Origin: Piscirickettsiaceae bacterium CG07_land_8_20_14_0_80_44_28
GTDB lineage: Bacteria; Pseudomonadota; Gammaproteobacteria; Thiomicrospirales; Thiomicrospiraceae
Direction of reading: 5' to 3'
DNA length: 64,000 nucleotides
NCBI GenBank assembly: GCA_002779995.1
Contig: PEWX01000076.1
Coordinates: 1 to 64,000 of the forward strand
Part shown: piece by piece, positions 24,390-33,527 of the stretch
How the letters are laid out: every line of letters starts with the position of its first letter
Position numbering within the stretch: position 1 is the first letter of the stretch
Notes under the pieces: model-generated
What the model was told of the DNA's origin: nothing
The model's database searches: none
What the model saw: the letters and a program-made list of their open reading frames with translations, nothing else
Program-made: the position numbers and the translations under genes

Positions 24390-26345
24390 TTATTTGCCCC
24401 CAATGGGGTGCATAAAGTTTTCTAAGCGATCATATTTTTGATTCAGGATCGACTTGAAAATGGTGGTATATTCGAGAACCGCTTTAACATAAGCGCGAGT
24501 TTCGGAAAAAGGGATGGTATCAATCCATCGGTCTGCCGCCATTGATTGATGTTGTGGGATCCATTGATCAACCCGTTTAGGGCCTGCATTATAAGCTGCG
24601 GTGGCCAGGATTCGGCTACCATTATATTTTTGATGTAGATAGCTAAGATAAGCGCTGCCCAAGCTTATATTCTCATTAGGCCGGGTAAGTTGATTGTATT
24701 GCCATTTTTTGAAGCCGATTTTTTGACCAATGTAACGGGCGGTAGTGGGCATGAGTTGCATGAGTCCAATGGCGCCGGCAGACGAACTGATATTGCTTGA
24801 AAAAGCACTTTCACGGCGCATAACACCGTAAACCCAAGCGGGATCAATGGTGTTTTTGTTAGCCGCTTGCATAACAGGTTCTTTATAGGGGGTGGGAAAT
24901 CGTAATGTTAAGTCATCCCATTTTTTAACTTTGGAAATGGTTTGTATCGCAAGATGGTGCTGATTCCAGTCTGACATCAGGTTGGCAATGGCTTCAAAAT
25001 CTTCTTCATCTGTGTGTTCAAGTAGATGATACCATTCTCTTTTTAAGCTGATTTTCCAATCAATGGCGAGCAATTCTTCAATAATCCGTAGTTGTGGATA
25101 TTTTTTCTGTAAGCTAGATTTTGTTTGGGTTTGACTGGGTTTTGGGTTGAATCGGTAGGGTTGTTTTAAAATGTCAGCGGATAAAAATCCGTAAAAATTG
25201 CGTTGCTTAGCAAGGCGCTGGTAGATTTCTTGAGCTTCGTTGTTACGATTCAGTTTGGCGAGCGAACGAGCACGCCAGTATTGCCAGCGTTTTTTATGTT
25301 GGTAGGCCATAGGCATCCGCTCGAATAAATCGAGGTAACGCAACCAATCGCCATTGCGAATAGTGAGTTGTAACTGCCATTCAATGGTTTGGTGATCTTG
25401 ACTGGCTTGATCAATTTGATCCAAGGTTTCACTTGCTGTCGGGTCATAACGATAAGCGAGTCTTAGACCAATGGTCTTTGTGATGGCGCCCACTTCTTCA
25501 TGGTTTAAGCCATATTGTGATGCGCGTTGTCCGAGTAACGCGAGTGCTTTTTGCGGTTCAGTATAGGCGTAGCGTAAAACCCCTTGTTTGAATATTTGTT
25601 GGCGAATAACCGGGGAAATGCCGGCAGGCATTGCGCGTTGGACTAAATCGGGTGTTTGGTAGACTTTTATCCAATAGTCGAGTGCGTTTTGTTCCAGTTT
25701 GGATAGGTCTCGGCCAGCTTGCTTGGCGAGTGATAATTTACCTTTTTGCATTGCGCTTACAATCTTTTTCCAAACCATTGAACCGGTTAACGCTTTGTTT
25801 TGTCGTAAGTATTGATCCAATGGTTGACAAGCCGATGCGTTATTAAATGATTTAACCCAGAGTTGTTTAACTTGGTTTAACATGGAATCGGATGGCGCCT
25901 TTGCAATTTTGGCTCTAAGGGCGTAACACTGTAGGGGCGTTGAGTCTTGTTGTGAATCTTGATGATGCTTAAGGAACAATGACCATTGTTGCGTTTTGCC
26001 AAGGTGATAAAGCCACTTGCGTTTTAGAAAAGCGGGTAGCGGGCTGTTAGGGGTGTTGTTAAGGTAGGTTTCAATCAAAGGTGCCGGCGTATTTTCCAGA
26101 TGAAACATATAGTCTAAGTAAGGTAAATAGTGATAGAGGGTATAGTTTGCTAATTGTTGTTTATAGGTTGCGATTAAGGGTCGGTCATTCGCTTTTATGG
26201 CGTCATACGCCTTTAAAAAAGTTTGTTGATTGGTCGTGAGTTGGCTGCGGTCTAGTGTTGCTAAGCTTGGTGTCAGGGTGAAGAGTAGGATTAAAATGGC
26301 AATGAGACGTTGGAAACGCCGGGTGAGAAGCGATGATGGTATCAT
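24390..26345 (-). CDS. slt: Soluble lytic murein transglycosylase (Slt70-like)
   Basis: This is a 651-residue exported enzyme: signal peptide (LIAILILLFTLTPSLA), a long alpha-superhelical U-domain (residues about 30-480), then the SLT catalytic domain with the catalytic glutamate in GVMRRESAFS, SSAGAIGLMQLMPTTA and the AAYNAGPKRV motif. It cleaves peptidoglycan between MurNAc and GlcNAc forming 1,6-anhydro ends in the periplasm. The ATG shares one base with the mltD stop (TAATG), so mltD and slt are translationally coupled. Length is typical for Slt70. Confidence 0.92.
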   Translation of the reverse strand: MIPSSLLTRRFQRLIAILILLFTLTPSLATLDRSQLTTNQQTFLKAYDAIKANDRPLIATYKQQLANYTLYHYLPYLDYMFHLENTPAPLIETYLNNTPNSPLPAFLKRKWLYHLGKTQQWSLFLKHHQDSQQDSTPLQCYALRAKIAKAPSDSMLNQVKQLWVKSFNNASACQPLDQYLRQNKALTGSMVWKKIVSAMQKGKLSLAKQAGRDLSKLEQNALDYWIKVYQTPDLVQRAMPAGISPVIRQQIFKQGVLRYAYTEPQKALALLGQRASQYGLNHEEVGAITKTIGLRLAYRYDPTASETLDQIDQASQDHQTIEWQLQLTIRNGDWLRYLDLFERMPMAYQHKKRWQYWRARSLAKLNRNNEAQEIYQRLAKQRNFYGFLSADILKQPYRFNPKPSQTQTKSSLQKKYPQLRIIEELLAIDWKISLKREWYHLLEHTDEEDFEAIANLMSDWNQHHLAIQTISKVKKWDDLTLRFPTPYKEPVMQAANKNTIDPAWVYGVMRRESAFSSNISSSAGAIGLMQLMPTTARYIGQKIGFKKWQYNQLTRPNENISLGSAYLSYLHQKYNGSRILATAAYNAGPKRVDQWIPQHQSMAADRWIDTIPFSETRAYVKAVLEYTTIFKSILNQKYDRLENFMHPIGGK

Positions 26346-28060
26346 TAACTTTTGACCCAGACAGTGATTTTGGTGCCTGGCTGGAGAATGTCAGATCGTT
26401 TAATGCCATTCCAATTGCAGAGTTCCTGCGTGGTCACTTGGTATTTTTTAGCCACCAGCCAAAGGCTTTCACCCGTTTTTAAGGTGTGTGACAGCTCCTT
26501 GCCGTAACGGTCTGAATGAATGATTAAATGCTGACCTTTTCGAATGGGGTTACGGATGCTAATCCGGTTCCATTCACAGAGCTTACGCGGTGTGGTGTTG
26601 TAGTAGCGGGCAATCGTCCATAAGCTTTCGCCCGATCGCACTTCATGGATATGCTGTTGACCTTGATAGCGCTTTGATTTTTGCAAGGGTTGTCTGGCCA
26701 AAGTGTGGCTTTGAGGGAGCGGAATCAGTAAGGTCTTGCCGGCACGTAAAAAACTGGTTTTCATTCCGTTTAGTTTTTTGATTTCCTTGCTAGAGGTTCG
26801 GTATCGGTGCGCAATGACACTGAGACTTTCTCCTGAACGAATTTTATGTTGAACCCAGTTGACCGCAAAATATTGGGGGTTTTCTTGGTATTTTTTGTGA
26901 AACTTTTCAATTTTGTCGATGGGTAATAATAGAGAATATTCCTCTGAACGGTGAGGCGGGGTTGCCAGTCGTAAATAGCCGGGATTAAGGGTTTTTAGGG
27001 TGTCGATGCGGGTGTCTAAAGCTTGAGAAAGTTTCGTTAAACTGATTTGGTTTGATAAGGGGGTTTTGGCGAAATAAGGTTCATTGGGAATCGTCTCAAG
27101 TTCAATGCCAAATTGGTTGCGGTGTCGAACCAAATAGGTAATCGCTAACAGTTGTGGTACATAGTGTTGGGTTTCTTTTGGTAAGTAAGTGCGAATGTTC
27201 CAAAAGTTTGCTGAGCCGTTAGGGTGTTTTTGAAGGTACTGCTTTTGGGCTTTTAGAATATTGCCATAACCACTGTTATAAGCAGCCAATGCTAATAGCC
27301 AGTCATAATTATTTTGTTTATAGAGCACTTGTAAATAGTCTAAAGCGGCTAGGGTGCTGCGTTCAATATCTTGACGTCCGTCATACCACCAATTTTTTTT
27401 AAGGCCGTACATATATCCCGTTGCGGGCATGAACTGCCAAAGGCCAGCCGCATCGACATAGGATCGAGCATAAGGGTAATAACCACTTTCAACAATGGGT
27501 AAAAGCGCAATTTCGTATGGCATGTTACGTTGTTTGACCGCATTTAAAATAAAATGTAAATAAGGTTTAGCCCGAATGGATACCCGCTTAAAGTAATTGG
27601 GTCTTTTTTGATAATAATTTAAATAATCTTCAAAGTGAGTGATGTGTGCCGGTTCAATAAAGAAGTGATCACTCAATTCATTCCAGAGATTTTGATAAGC
27701 TTTGGTGTTGGGTGCAAAAACAGTTTCTGTATTTTCATTCGGAAAACTGTCTAAACGGGGTTGTGCGAACTGGTTTTTGGTTTGAATAATGGCCAGTTTA
27801 AACGGGTTTATAAAGGCTTCATCGTGTGGAACATGGGGTTCGTTGATGGGTAAAGGGGGTAGTGGCGGGCGCGTTGCTTCTGTTGGGTCGAGAGCCCCTT
27901 CTGTAACCTCTGCGGTGGCGGCCTGTTCCGGGGTGCTTTGCGCTGTCCTTGTCAAGGTTTCAGACAAGTTAGTTAATTGAGGAAGTTGTGCGCAAGCACT
28001 CAAGCCGAATAGTAAAGTGATTGTTATCAGGGTTAAGAAGGTTGTGCGAAGTTTAGTCAT
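26345..28060 (-). CDS. mltD: Membrane-bound lytic murein transglycosylase D with LysM repeats
   Basis: This is a 571-residue lipoprotein: signal ending at lipobox LSAC (C22), a linker rich in Ala/Pro/Glu, an SLT domain (IALLPIVESGYYPYARSYVD; AAGLWQFMPATGYMYGL; ALAAYNSGYGN) and three C-terminal LysM modules (VQHKIRSGESLSVIAHRYRT, HEVRSGESLWTIARYYNT, HTLKTGESLWLVAKKYQV) that bind peptidoglycan. It should act on the cell wall from the outer membrane. The start overlaps the gloB stop by 8 bp, giving the order gloB-mltD as in E. coli, with slt added behind. Confidence 0.93.
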   Translation of the reverse strand: MTKLRTTFLTLITITLLFGLSACAQLPQLTNLSETLTRTAQSTPEQAATAEVTEGALDPTEATRPPLPPLPINEPHVPHDEAFINPFKLAIIQTKNQFAQPRLDSFPNENTETVFAPNTKAYQNLWNELSDHFFIEPAHITHFEDYLNYYQKRPNYFKRVSIRAKPYLHFILNAVKQRNMPYEIALLPIVESGYYPYARSYVDAAGLWQFMPATGYMYGLKKNWWYDGRQDIERSTLAALDYLQVLYKQNNYDWLLALAAYNSGYGNILKAQKQYLQKHPNGSANFWNIRTYLPKETQHYVPQLLAITYLVRHRNQFGIELETIPNEPYFAKTPLSNQISLTKLSQALDTRIDTLKTLNPGYLRLATPPHRSEEYSLLLPIDKIEKFHKKYQENPQYFAVNWVQHKIRSGESLSVIAHRYRTSSKEIKKLNGMKTSFLRAGKTLLIPLPQSHTLARQPLQKSKRYQGQQHIHEVRSGESLWTIARYYNTTPRKLCEWNRISIRNPIRKGQHLIIHSDRYGKELSHTLKTGESLWLVAKKYQVTTQELCNWNGIKRSDILQPGTKITVWVKS

Positions 28061-28859
28061 TGATGTTCATTTCCAAAATACCGGCAGCGTCACATTCATC
28101 CTTCCAAGCTCTTAAAGTGGCAAACAGACTGGCTGGGTTATTTGCCTCTGCGCCCTTTTCGGTAAGGGTCGCTTTTAAGGGAAACTGATCAAATCTTAAA
28201 AAGGGGTTGGTTTGTTTTTCGATGCCTAAAAGAGCGGGTACGCAAGGTTGCTGCATGAGGGTTTTTTGAGTGACTTCATTGAGTCTAGCTTGAATCGTTA
28301 TATTGTCAGGTTCCGCTAAGGTTGCAAACCTTAAATTAGCGTAAGTATACTCATGACCACAATAAACTGAGCAATCATCGGGCAAATTTCGCAAGGTAAG
28401 CAGTGATTGGCTCATGCGTTCAGGTGGATAATCCCAAATTTTGCCACAGCCCCCCGTAAACAAGACATCACCACAAAATAAGGCTTGTGGGTGATAAAAG
28501 CTCAGATGTTCCGGACAGTGTCCGGGGGTTTCGATAACTTTAAAAGGTTCTGCGAAAATGCGGATATGATCGCCGTCTGTTACGGCTTGATTAATGCCTT
28601 TAAACGGCCCTGATGCATTGCCGATAACCGGAATTTTTCCGAAAGTCTCCACTAGGTCGGATACGCCATCAACATGATCATAATGGTGGTGGGTAATTAA
28701 GATACCTGCTAATTCAAGGTCATGCGCTTGAAAATATTGGTTAACCGTTTGCGACTCGCCCGGATCAACGACCCACGCATGGGTGGCGATTGTTGGGTCG
28801 TCATCGAGAATAACCCAAGTGTAATTGTCTGATAAAGTCGGAATCCCAACGATTTTCAT
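28053..28859 (-). CDS. gloB: Hydroxyacylglutathione hydrolase (glyoxalase II)
   Basis: This is a 268-residue metallo-beta-lactamase-fold hydrolase that splits S-lactoylglutathione to glutathione and D-lactate, completing methylglyoxal detoxification. The metal motif is THHHYDHVDG (residues about 55-64), with TPGHCPEHLSF, DVLFTGGCG and CGHEYTYAN downstream, and C-terminal substrate-binding basics are present. Divergent from the methyltransferase gene with 57 bp between. The gloB / methyltransferase / rnhA neighbourhood is conserved in many gammaproteobacteria. Confidence 0.95.
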   Translation of the reverse strand: MKIVGIPTLSDNYTWVILDDDPTIATHAWVVDPGESQTVNQYFQAHDLELAGILITHHHYDHVDGVSDLVETFGKIPVIGNASGPFKGINQAVTDGDHIRIFAEPFKVIETPGHCPEHLSFYHPQALFCGDVLFTGGCGKIWDYPPERMSQSLLTLRNLPDDCSVYCGHEYTYANLRFATLAEPDNITIQARLNEVTQKTLMQQPCVPALLGIEKQTNPFLRFDQFPLKATLTEKGAEANNPASLFATLRAWKDECDAAGILEMNIND

Positions 28860-28916
28860 GTCTGTCCTGTTAATTGCTATAATGCCAGTATTCTAACAAA
28901 TCTGACCTCTAATAGA

Positions 28917-29693
28917 ATGACGAATCAACAGTTTCAAGCCTTTTTAACCGACTTCTTTTATTCACCGCAAGGACAAGCGCTGTTAAAAGAGGAACAAGCG
29001 ATTATTGATCGAACACTTAGCCAAGTGTTTGGACTTTATTTAGTTCAGTTGGGTCGAATTTGTGAAGAGGATTTGCTGGTCAATTCACGGGTAACGAATA
29101 AAGTATTGGTGGATGACTGTTTACCCAGTGTCGCTAACAAATGCTTTATCCAGGCAGATATTGATTACTTGCCCATTAAAGCCGATTCGATTGATGTTTT
29201 TGTCTTGCCGCATACCTTAGAATCAGTGATTGATCCTTATCATTTGTTACGTCAAGTTGATCAAATGTTAATACCGGAAGGACATTTATTAATTACCGGA
29301 TTTAATCCTTTAGGGTGCCGGACGATTTCAAATCGATTACAAAATACCCAAGGTGGATTTAAGCAGGCACATTTAATTCGGGTGCATCGATTGGTCGATT
29401 GGTTAAGTTTGCTCGGCTATGATATTGAATTAATTACATACAGTTCAGCCAGTTGCTTTAGTCAGAAACCGGCAGGACGGTGGTTGCAATCCATTGAGCA
29501 AGGTTTAGGGCGCGCCGGTTTGCACTTTGGGAACCTCTATGCAATTTTGGCCAAGAAAAGAATTTTTTCGCCGACGCCTGTTGGCTTGAATTGGCGTTTG
29601 AAAAACTGGCTGACGGTCAGCAAAGGTCAAAGACCAGTCGCCACCAGTCGCAGTCACAAGCAATCACGACAAGCTTTGAAGGATAAAAATTAA
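28917..29693 (+). CDS. Class I SAM-dependent methyltransferase (YafS-like)
   Basis: This is a 258-residue methyltransferase-11 type protein: a central region with [23 protein letters not shown] (motif II-like acidic strand) and [14 protein letters not shown] (post-motif III). The canonical glycine-rich motif I is degenerate, as in YafS relatives. Substrate unknown. Context is the usual one, between gloB (divergent) and rnhA, whose ATG follows its TAA by 1 bp, so the pair is probably co-transcribed. The Arg/Lys-rich C-terminal tail ([15 protein letters not shown]) is unusual and could touch nucleic acid. Confidence 0.75.
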   Translation: MTNQQFQAFLTDFFYSPQGQALLKEEQAIIDRTLSQVFGLYLVQLGRICEEDLLVNSRVTNKVLVDDCLPSVANKCFIQADIDYLPIKADSIDVFVLPHTLESVIDPYHLLRQVDQMLIPEGHLLITGFNPLGCRTISNRLQNTQGGFKQAHLIRVHRLVDWLSLLGYDIELITYSSASCFSQKPAGRWLQSIEQGLGRAGLHFGNLYAILAKKRIFSPTPVGLNWRLKNWLTVSKGQRPVATSRSHKQSRQALKDKN

Positions 29694-29694
29694 C

Positions 29695-30135
29695 ATGCAA
29701 GAAGTGGAAATCTTTACCGACGGTGGATGCAGAGGTAATCCGGGTATTGGTGGTTGGGGGGCATTATTGCGCTTCGGTAATATTGAAAAGGAACTCAGTG
29801 GATCGGCGCAACAAGCAACCAATAATCGTATGGAGTTAACGGCTGCGATCGAAGCGTTGCGCGCATTAAAGCGCCCTTGTAAAGTCACCTTAACAACCGA
29901 CTCGCAATATGTCAAAAATGGCGTGAGTCAGTGGATGGCAAATTGGAAGCGTAATAACTGGAAAACAGCGGCTAAAAAACCCGTTAAGAACCAAGATTTA
30001 TGGCAGGCTTTAGATGAAGCTTTAGCGCAACATGAAGTCTGTTGGCAATGGGTCAAAGGCCATTCAGGCCATTCAGAGAATGAGCGGGTTGATGCTTTGG
30101 CGAATGCGGCAATGGATGCGTTGGAAACCCGCTAA
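29695..30135 (+). CDS. rnhA: Ribonuclease HI
   Basis: This is a 146-residue endonuclease degrading the RNA strand of RNA-DNA hybrids. The catalytic D-E-D-D set is visible: D10 region in [13 protein letters not shown] in [13 protein letters not shown] in [11 protein letters not shown] and the last D in [13 protein letters not shown]. Full length, starting at ATG 29695. It ends just before a palindrome-derived terminator at 30134-30157. Confidence 0.96.
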   Translation: MQEVEIFTDGGCRGNPGIGGWGALLRFGNIEKELSGSAQQATNNRMELTAAIEALRALKRPCKVTLTTDSQYVKNGVSQWMANWKRNNWKTAAKKPVKNQDLWQALDEALAQHEVCWQWVKGHSGHSENERVDALANAAMDALETR

Positions 30136-30157
30136 AACGACCAGACCTGGTCGTTTT
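30134..30157. terminator. Bidirectional terminator with variant CCAGACCTGG
   Basis: A one-mismatch copy of the palindrome (30141-30150) is extended by AAAACGA / TCGTTTT into a 24-bp inverted repeat. It lies between convergent rnhA and the flagellin gene. The extensions match those of the 12044-12069 terminator. Confidence 0.8.
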
Positions 30158-30172
30158 GGCGGGAAGGAGGGT

Positions 30173-30964
30173 CTAACTTAACAGCGAGAGAACGTTACTA
30201 AAGTTTTGGTTGTTTTGTGCTTGCATAGCCAAAGATGTTTGATTCAAAATTTGCAAACGAGACTGTTCCAGCACAGCACCGGCATAATTGGTGTCGTTAA
30301 TTTGGCTGCGGGTACTTTGTGTATTGATATTTTGGTTAGCGAGATTTGAAGCAGAAGCGCTTAAGCCATTTTGCTGTGCGCCAAATTGAGCACGGCTATC
30401 GGAAACCAGTCCGAGAGCATCGGAAAGTTGTGATTGGATTGCCAACGCATTGTTTGGGTTGGAAATGTCTGCCCCTGTTAGTCCTAACGCATCGGTGGTT
30501 AGATTTGGGAGTGTTAGGCTGGCTGAGCTGTCACTGCCTAATGCAATATCAACTGAAGCGGTATCTGCATTTAACAGATTCATGCCATTGAAAGAGGTCG
30601 ATTCAGCAAAGTCGTTGATACTTTTTAAGCCTTGCTGGAATTCAGCATTTAAGGCAGCTCTTTGAGAGCTGTTATAAGTCCCGTTTAATGATTGAATGCT
30701 CAGTTCACTCAAGCGTTGCAGTTGCTCAGTGATTTGGCTGGCACCGCCATCGGCAGTTTGGAGCAAATTGCCGCCGGTCGTGGCATTTTGAATACCGATG
30801 TCTTGTGTATTAATTTTAGAGGTTAAGGATGTGACGATGGCACTACCGGCAGCATTATCTGCAGCACTGTTAATTTGTGAGCCGGAGGTCAGACTTTGAT
30901 TGGTTTTATTTAAGCTGCTCATCATTGAGCTGTTATCCACTGCATTTAACGATTCGATAGCCAT
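30173..30964 (-). CDS. Flagellin (short, D0/D1 only)
   Basis: This is a 263-residue flagellin. The conserved N-terminal D0/D1 helices (SSLNKTNQSLTSGSQINSAADNAAG; LQTADGGASQITEQLQRLSELSIQS) and the C-terminal helix (RSQINDTNYAGAVLEQSRLQILNQT) are present, with almost no variable D2/D3 between. Flagellins self-assemble into the filament after type III export. ATG at 30962-30964 follows AAAAGGAGTC. No other flagellar gene is nearby, so it may be an accessory flagellin; I cannot see a sigma-28 promoter in its 240-bp upstream region. Confidence 0.85.
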   Translation of the reverse strand: MAIESLNAVDNSSMMSSLNKTNQSLTSGSQINSAADNAAGSAIVTSLTSKINTQDIGIQNATTGGNLLQTADGGASQITEQLQRLSELSIQSLNGTYNSSQRAALNAEFQQGLKSINDFAESTSFNGMNLLNADTASVDIALGSDSSASLTLPNLTTDALGLTGADISNPNNALAIQSQLSDALGLVSDSRAQFGAQQNGLSASASNLANQNINTQSTRSQINDTNYAGAVLEQSRLQILNQTSLAMQAQNNQNFSNVLSLLS

Positions 30965-31208
30965 GATAGACTCCTTTTCTGGGCTTTGGGAGGTGAATAG
31001 TCACACTTTAAAATAGCTGTGCTTTCATCTTTTTGTAAAATTTATTTTACCCCTTTTCATTGAAATTAAAAGATTTTTTTAATATGGCCTTGACAGTATG
31101 TTAGCCGTCTGGTGTTTTAACGCTGTTTATTGACGGGGTAAATCGATTAAAATGCATCAGGGTTTAATCAAGGTACCCAAAATGATAGTTTGGTTTTGAA
31201 GGAGGCAT

Positions 31209-31637
31209 ATGTCTTGTTGTTCGGGTCGGTATTGTCAGTTTCAGTTTCCGGAAGGACCGCCATTAACGGATTATCCGGTGACTCAATTGTCGGCGAATTA
31301 TTTATTTTTACCTTATGGTACCTTGTTGGAGGAAGAAGAAGTCATTCGAATTTGGACTGAATCGGGTAAGACAGAAACGGTGATTTTGGAACAAAAAATT
31401 CCGCTGACGATTCTCCCGGGTGGGCCTGTTGCGAAACAAGGCGAGCCGTTTTTACCTTGGCAGTTGATTGCATTGGATTCGGGAATGGAATTAGAAACCA
31501 TTGAGAATTGGATAAGTCACCCGTTACATAACCCAGACGCAGAAGCGGTCGTTTTGAAGTTTCGACACCCCATTGTTATGAAAACCAGTCTAAAAGTGTG
31601 GTGGTTGAAATGTCTGTATAAAATACGAAATTTGTGA
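31209..31637 (+). CDS. Hypothetical protein with N-terminal cysteine cluster
   Basis: The product is a 142-residue protein starting MSCCSGRYCQFQFPEGPP, with three cysteines in the first nine residues, then a beta-rich middle. Its ATG has an excellent ribosome binding site (GAAGGAGG). I recognise no family. The cysteines could bind metal, or they could be redox-active; that is inference. It is a single gene between flagellin (divergent) and amtB (convergent). Confidence 0.65.
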   Translation: MSCCSGRYCQFQFPEGPPLTDYPVTQLSANYLFLPYGTLLEEEEVIRIWTESGKTETVILEQKIPLTILPGGPVAKQGEPFLPWQLIALDSGMELETIENWISHPLHNPDAEAVVLKFRHPIVMKTSLKVWWLKCLYKIRNL

Positions 31638-31670
31638 CGTTTGACGTTTTTAAGGAGTTTTCTGAAATAA

Positions 31671-31692
31671 AAAACCCCTGCATAGGCAGGGG
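31671..31692 (-). terminator. Intrinsic terminator of amtB
   Basis: CCCCTGC (31675-31681), ATAG loop, GCAGGGG (31686-31692). On the minus strand it is followed by TTTTTTATTTC. It lies 25 bp past the amtB stop. Confidence 0.85.
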
Positions 31693-31717
31693 TCTGATCG
31701 TTAAGCGTGTTATCCGC

Positions 31718-32962
31718 TTATTTAGAGAACTCTGGGTAGGCTTCCATGCCACACTCAGATTGGTCAGCACCTTCGAACTCATCTTCTTCAGAGATTCGAA
31801 TGCCCATGACCGCTTTAACGATGCTCCAGACAATCAAGCTTGCGATGAAGACCCAGGCAAAGATTGAAATAATACCAATTAACTGTGCAACCAAGCTAGC
31901 ATCAGGATTGGTGAAGGTCACAGCGATTAGACCATAAATCCCAACCACCCCATGCACTGAGATAGCACCAACCGGATCGTCAATTTTCAACTTGGTATCC
32001 AATACGATGATGGCAATCACAACAATCATCCCGCCCACTAAACCAATCAGGGTGGCTTCTAAAGCACTCGGTGTTAAAGGTTCTGCTGTAATGGCAACAA
32101 GACCCGCTAATGCACCATTTAACATCATGGTTAAGTCAGCCTTACCAAACTTGATTTTAGACACAGCGAGCGCACCAACAACCCCGGCAGCAGCAGCTAG
32201 AAGCGTGTTGACAAAGATCATTGCAACAGCATTCGCTTCTTCTACGTTTGAGATTTTAAGCTCAGAACCCCCGTTAAATCCAAACCAGCCTAACCATAGG
32301 ATAAAGGTTCCTAAAGTCGCTAAAGGTAGGTTTGCACCCGGGATTGCACGAGACTCTCCATCCGGACCATATTTACCTTTACGAGCGCCAAGTAAGAGCA
32401 CGCCAGCCAAAGCTGCTGCTGCACCAGCCATGTGAACAACCCCTGAACCGGCAAAGTCTAAGAAACCAAGACCGTCTAGGAAACCACCGCCCCATTTCCA
32501 AAAACCTTGGACAGGATAGATAACAGAGGTAAAGACAATGGCAAACACAAAGAATGACATTAACTTCATCCGCTCTGCAACCGCACCCGAAACAACCGAC
32601 ATCGCTGTGGCAACAAAGACCACTTGGAAGAAGAAGTCAGACATGTTTGAGTAGTAAGGTGCATCATCACCACCGGCAATAACCGCAGTCGTTGCATTGT
32701 CACCGCTGATTAAAAAGCTTAATCCGGGGATAACGGAGTTGAGTGAATCGCCATACATAATGTTATAACCCACTAACATATACATAATACAAGCGATGGC
32801 AAATAGCCCAATGTTTTTCGCTAAAATTTCAGTGGTGTTCTTTGAGCGAACCAGTCCTGCTTCCAGCATTGCAAAACCGGCAGCCATCCACATGACCAGA
32901 GCGCCGGACATTAGAAAGTAGAAAGTATCTAATGCGTAGCTTAATTCTAATATTTGTTCCAT
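31718..32962 (-). CDS. amtB: Ammonium transporter AmtB
   Basis: This is a 414-residue inner-membrane ammonium channel with eleven predicted helices. Family landmarks: FYFLMSGALVMWMAAGFAMLEAGL near the N-terminus, DFAGSGVVHMAGAAAALAG with one pore histidine, and HGVVGIYGLIAVT with the twin-histidine partner. No cleavable signal peptide is evident. It follows glnK by 49 bp on the same strand; GlnK binding blocks the pore when nitrogen is plentiful. Transcription probably comes from the sigma-54 site upstream of glnK. Confidence 0.95.
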   Translation of the reverse strand: MEQILELSYALDTFYFLMSGALVMWMAAGFAMLEAGLVRSKNTTEILAKNIGLFAIACIMYMLVGYNIMYGDSLNSVIPGLSFLISGDNATTAVIAGGDDAPYYSNMSDFFFQVVFVATAMSVVSGAVAERMKLMSFFVFAIVFTSVIYPVQGFWKWGGGFLDGLGFLDFAGSGVVHMAGAAAALAGVLLLGARKGKYGPDGESRAIPGANLPLATLGTFILWLGWFGFNGGSELKISNVEEANAVAMIFVNTLLAAAAGVVGALAVSKIKFGKADLTMMLNGALAGLVAITAEPLTPSALEATLIGLVGGMIVVIAIIVLDTKLKIDDPVGAISVHGVVGIYGLIAVTFTNPDASLVAQLIGIISIFAWVFIASLIVWSIVKAVMGIRISEEDEFEGADQSECGMEAYPEFSK

Positions 32963-33011
32963 AATTAAAGTTCCTTATCGTTTAACAAAAGATGCGTGGA
33001 GAAAGTCTTAT

Positions 33012-33365
<354 letters not shown>

Positions 33366-33394
33366 TTAATTGAAAAAATGTTCAAACGGACTAA

Positions 33395-33410
33395 AGCTTT
33401 GTGTGTGCCA
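33395..33410 (-). promoter_or_regulatory. Sigma-54 promoter of glnK-amtB
   Basis: On the minus strand TGGCACACACAAAGCT carries GG and GC with exactly 10 bp between, the invariant -24/-12 spacing. It starts 45 bp upstream of the glnK ATG. The -12 element is AAGCT rather than TTGCA, so it is an imperfect match. Confidence 0.75.
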
Positions 33411-33484
33411 TAAGGTAAAAAACTTTTTTAAACAAGAGGTTATACCTTTTTTGGTTAAAATTGTATGGGGTAGTAATGTTTGAA

Positions 33485-33512
33485 TGGTGCAGTCTTGTTT
33501 TTTTATGGTGCA
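33485..33512. promoter_or_regulatory. Two NtrC-type half sites (TGGTGCA)
   Basis: TGGTGCA occurs at 33485-33491 and 33506-33512, 21 bp apart (two helical turns), about 100-125 bp upstream of the predicted glnK transcription start. TGGTGCA is the right half of the NtrC consensus. Full palindromes are not visible, so these may be weak enhancer sites. Confidence 0.5.
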
Positions 33513-33527
33513 AAATAAGAGGTGATG

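Noticed and set aside
24169-24441. 90-residue plus-strand reading frame between cysS and slt
   Set aside because: It runs through the strong terminator at 24241-24269 and into the antisense of slt, and has no ribosome binding site; the RNA reading fits better.
31992-32435. 147-residue plus-strand frame inside amtB
   Set aside because: Antisense of amtB, rich in Ala, Pro and Ser as expected for the complement of a membrane-protein gene.
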